From positions 90,258,120-90,322,119 of the forward strand of contig CM056583.1 in the NCBI GenBank assembly GCA_029721435.1: a stretch of 64,000 nucleotides of DNA. Direction: 5' to 3'. Origin of the DNA: Gymnothorax reevesii. Lineage: Eukaryota > Chordata > Actinopteri > Anguilliformes > Muraenidae. A program made the translations under genes and the position numbers. The notes beneath the pieces were generated by a model. That model worked only from the letters and a program-made list of their open reading frames with translations, searched no databases and was not told the DNA's origin. Below, piece by piece: positions 50,601 to 56,600 of this stretch. The stretch's first letter is position 1; every line of letters begins with the position of its first letter.

Positions 50601-53600
50601 GCTTGCATACTTATATTTTCATGACCAGCACAACTTTTGCTACAACTAGGATATAAAAATATTTATGTGGAGTGAAAACTGTGGGAGTTAGATCTGTTGT
50701 GTAGGACAAGATGTTGCTATCCTTCTATAGAGCATACTTAAGCACCGACGAGACACTGTGGAATTCAAGTGAGCGGTGGCATCCTTCGGGTTGTCAAGTG
50801 GGCGCCCCCCTACACGGATGTTTCGCTGATTGGCCCACGACACCTCCAGAGGGTTCAGCAGTGACTCCCAGCGTCCCGGGTTCACTCCCTAGATGCCATC
50901 ACTTCACTTGAAGGCCCAGGCCGGATCCTTTCTCTTCATCCACAGCCACTGGCTCCCCTTCTCCGCAGCCCTGGAGAGGTCCCTGACTGCCTGCCTGTGG
51001 GCCTTGCCTCACACTCCCATTTCCCTGAGTAGCCTGGATGTTGAGGTGGCCATAAAACCTCTGCAGCCTACTTCCACTGAGCGGACCTTCACCTTCCAGC
51101 CGTGTTACGCCGCGTCAGCAGCAAGTTCGGCCTACCTCAGCCTCTTCCGCTCGTAGGCCTCCACCCTGCACCCTCCCAGGGCACTGTGAGCTCTACGATG
51201 TAGACGAGCTTGAGCGAGGGTGACCACAGAACGAGGACTGGTCGCAGGTTGGTGAATGGGATCTTGACAGGGAAGCAGAAATTCTTGCCCAAGTGGACTA
51301 GCAGATTCCAGTCCAGTGCACTGCCCAGCTGCCCAGGGTCAGTTCTTTCGGTGGTGAGGCTAGCTTGCCCCTCCCGAATGAATGGTGTTGGCTGCCAGTG
51401 GGATGACGGGGGAGGAAGGGCATTCATGCTTGTCCGTTGAGTATCCAGCACTGCTGCAAGACATTTTAGCACCTGGTTGTGCCGCCAGGTGTAACGGCCT
51501 TGGGTGAGGCCGGCCTTGCACCCCACCAAGATGTGCTTTAGTGTGGCTGGACTCGGACATAGAGGACATGTGGGGTCTTCGCCAAACCACTGACTTAGGT
51601 TTGCAGGAGGAGGCAGGACATCATAGGCAGCCCTGATGGTAAAGCTCATCCTGAATGCCTCCATCGTCCTCTTCTCCACTCCTTCCCATGCCATCTACTG
51701 CCCTGGCTTTGCCTGCGAAACAGCTTGTGCGTGCCTTCCTGCTTCCTCTTCCCTTTGTATCTCCTGGACCACCAGCTTGCGCCTCTCAGTTGGGAACAAG
51801 TTTAAGGGAAGACTTTTTTATACAATTTTATAGCTGTTCGCCACTCTAACAGTGACGTCACCGCACTGTAAGATCCCAGAAAGTATTAAAACAGAAATTA
51901 TTTAAAAAAAAAAAAAAAACGATAATAAAAAAAATTATAGAAGTTACGAAAAATTTGAACAGTGAAGAAATTATACAAGCTTAACTTAACATTTTGCAGT
52001 TTGAATGACATTTCTAGCTAAAAGTATAACAGAGTGAAAAAATTGGCAGAAAATAGCTTAATCTACCGAATAAACATAAACATGGTTTGATTTAATAGGA
52101 CCCCAAAATTGACTTTTAAAATTAAACATCTCAAAAATTAAAAAGAAAATCAAAAATCTGTGCAGGTGCAATGCAATTCAGAACAGGCCGAATTTTTTTG
52201 AGTTTGAACAGAATCAATAGCTTAAACGGTGCAGGAGGAGTGAGTTGGCCTAATTTGGGCGGAAGGAGAAGTATAAGAAGAAGAAAAGAAGTAGAAGAAG
52301 AAGAATGAGTAGTGAGAGAACAGTGCTTCTGTTGAATGAGTGGACCCGCTGAAGGGCGAGACTCAGTCTTACACCCCCATCCACTTCCCAGCAGGGGATG
52401 AAACGCGGGGCTCAGACCCAGGAACATCCCAAACACGCTCAGAATAAAACTACAGGCACATAAGTGAGGCACTGGGCAGAATTGTGGATGGTAATGACTG
52501 ACTGAGCGCGGTGTACCACACGGTTACAGTGGACAGCCCCCCACCCTCTGCACAGCGAGTTCCAGCAGCTTCTGGATGTAGGATTCTGGTCCGCAAAGGT
52601 AGAACCAAACGTTACAGAAACAGCTTTGTTCCTGCTGCTATTATTGAGTTGAACAAGCTGTAGAGATTTTGCTCATAATTTTGCACAATTAGCACATACT
52701 GCAGAGGTATTATTTATTTATTTATTTATTTTGGTTTTAAACTTGCTTTTACCCTGGTTTTTATCTGGAGGCTGTTTATTCGGGTTATTTATTAGTATTT
52801 TTCTATGCACTGATGTTTCTTTCCCTCTCTAGTGTCCTGACCGGTGGAGCCTTGGGGGACGTTTATCATGTTTTCTGTTTTGTGTCTGTTTTATATTATA
52901 TTTGTACTGTAACTGTGTATAAATGGACGGCATCATTTCATTTCACTGCAGAACAAATCTACCTTCGCGTATTAATAAAGTAACCTGAACCTGAACCTGT
53001 GGTTTTATAATATTTCATGGTAAAACTCCTGCACAGTATGCCTTTAAAGATACACCTATTTCTGTTTTGATGGCATTTTCTTCCTGTATAAGATGCATCT
53101 TCAAATGCTGTGACGCAGGTCTTCTCTCTCCATACCTACGATGACTTCTACGGCGACATTGCTGTGGGGGTCGAATGCGGGGCCGGTGTTCTCGTGCTCG
53201 CCCCCCCGCCTCCGGCAGACAGCGGGGTAGAAATGACTCCACTCCTCCATCAGCCTGCGCACGGCTGGATCGCACATCTTATAGGTCCGACCGGTCAGCG
53301 TGCCGCTGAGACCGTAAGGGCTCAGGACCACTGCAGACAGCCAGAGCAGATGGTCAGACAAGGAGCCAATCACAAGCAAAAACACATTGAGAGAGATGGA
53401 CACACACACACACACACGCACACACCCATACACGGAGGTAAATACACATGCACAGACACATGCACTCAGTCATACACTCACACATGCACTCACTCATACA
53501 CTCACACATGCACTCAGTCATACACTCACACATGCACTCACTCATACACTCACACATGCACTCAGTCATACACTCACACATTCACTCACTCATACACTCA

Positions 53601-56600
53601 CACATTCACTCACTCATACACTCACACATGCACTCACTCATACACTCACACATGCACTCACTCATACACTCACACATGCACTCAGTCATACACTCACACA
53701 TGCACTCAGTCATACACTCACACATGCACTCACTCATACACTCACACATGCACTCACTCATACACTCACACATGCACTCAGTCATACACTCACACATGCA
53801 CTCACTCATACACTCACACATGCACTCACTCATACACTCACACATGCACTCACTCATACACTCACACATGCACTCACTCATACACTCACACATTCACTCA
53901 CTCATACACTCACACATGCACTCACTCATACACTCACACATGCACTCACTCATACACTCACACATTCACTCACTCATACACTCACACATGCACTCACTCA
54001 TACACTGACACGTGCACTCACTCATACACTCAGTCATACACTCACACATTCACTCACTCATACACTCACACATGCACTCACACATACACTCACACATGCA
54101 CTCACTCATACACTCACACATGGACTCACACATTCACTCAGTCATACACTCACACATGCACTCACTCATACACTCACACATTCACTCACTCATACACTCA
54201 CACATTCACTCACTCATACACTCACACATGCACTCACTCATACACTCACACATGCACTCACTCATACACTCACACATTCACTCACTCATACACTCACACA
54301 TGCACTCACTCATACACTCACACATGCACTCAGTCATACACTCACACATGCACTCACTCATACACTCACACATGCTCTCACTCATACACTCACACACGCA
54401 CTCCCTCATCCACTCACCCCTGCACTCAGTCATACACTCACACATTCACTCACTCATACACTCACACATGCACTCACACATACACTCACACATGCACTCA
54501 CTCATACACTCACACATGCACTCACTCATACACTCACACATGCAGTTACTCATATACTCACACATGCACTCACTCATACACTCACACATTCACTCACTCA
54601 TACACTCACACATGCACTCACTCATACACTCACACATGCACTCAGTCATACACTCACACATGCACTCACTCATACACTCACACATGCACTCACTCATACA
54701 CTCATACATTCACTCACTCATACACTCACACATGCACTCAGTCATACACTCACACATTCACTCACTCATACACTCACACATGCACTCACTCATACACTCA
54801 CACATGCACTCAGTCATACACTCACACATGCACTCACTCATACACTCACACATGCACTCACTCATACACTCACACATGCACTCACTCATACACTCATACA
54901 TTCACTCACTCATACACTCATACATTCACTCACTCATACACTCACACATGCACTCACTCATACACTCACACATGCACTCACTCATACACTCATACATTCA
55001 CTCACTCATACACTCACACATGCACTCACTCATACACTCACACATGCACTCAGTCATACACTCACAGATGCACTCACTCATACACTCATACATTCACTCA
55101 CTCATATACTCACACATGCACTCACTCATACACTCACACATGCACTCAGTCATACACTCACACATGCACTCACTCATACACTCACACATGCACTCACTCA
55201 TACACTCACACATGCACTCACTCATACACTCACACATGCACTCACTCATACACTCACACATTCACTCACTCATACACTCACACATGCACTCACTCATACA
55301 CTCATACATTCACTCACTCATACACTCACACATGCACTCAGTCATACACTCACACATGCACTCACTCATACACTCACACATGCACTCAGTCATACACTCA
55401 CACATGCACTCACTCATACACTCACACATGCACTCAGTCATACACTCACACATGCACTCACTCATACACTCACACATGGACTCACACATTCACTCAGTCA
55501 TACACTCACACATGCACTCAGTCATACACTCACACATGCACTCACTCATACACTCACACATGCACTCACTCATACACTCACACATGGACTCACACATTCA
55601 CTCACTCATACACTCACACATTCACTCACTCATACACTCACACATGCACTCACTCATACACTCACACATGCACTCAGTCATACACTCACACATGCACTCA
55701 CTCATACACTCACACATGCACTCACTCATACACTCACACATGCACTCACTCATACACTCACACATGCACTCACTCATACACTCACACATGCACTCAGTCA
55801 TACACTCACACATGGACTCACACATTCACTCACTCATACACTCACACATGCACTCAGTCATACACTCACACATGCACTCACTCATACACTCACACATGGA
55901 CTCACACATTCACTCACTCATACACTCACACATTTACTCAGTCATACACTCACACATGCACTCACACATTTACTCAGTCATACACTCACAGATTCACTCA
56001 CTCATACACTCACACATTCACTCACTCATACACTCACACATTTACTCAGTCATACACTCACAGATTCACTCACTCATACACTCACACATGCACTCACACA
56101 TTTACTCAGTCATACACTCACACATTTACTCAGTCATACACTCACACATGCACTCACACATGCACTCAGTCATACACTCACAGATTCACTCACTCATACA
56201 CTCACACATGCACTCACTCATACACTCACACATGCACTCACTCATACACTCACACATGCACTCACTCATACACTCACACATGCACTCACACATTCACTCA
56301 GTCATACACTCACACATGCAGTTACTCATACTCTCACACATTCACTCAGTCATACAGTCACACATTCACTCAGTCATACACTCACACATTCACTCACTCA
56401 TACACTCACACATGCACTCAGTCATACACTCACACATGCAGTCACTCATACTCTCACACATTCACTCAGTCATACACTCACACATGCACTCACTCATACA
56501 CTCACACATTCACTCACTCATACACTCACACATGCACTCACACATTTACTCAGTCATACACTCACACATGCAGTCACTCATACTCTCACAAATTCACTCA

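Larger units (their letters stand above)
47354..53135. other. med13l intron between exons 2 and 3
   Basis: About 5.8 kb. 47354-50690 is AT-rich without a recognised exon. 50690-51720 is a retroelement fragment and 52490-53000 a LINE 3' end. Poly(A/T) runs lie at 49381-49398 and 51902-51919. Confidence 0.7.

Noticed and set aside
51137..51694. A host zinc-finger gene
   Set aside because: The zinc knuckle plus endonuclease block and the later frameshift identify a retroelement fragment.
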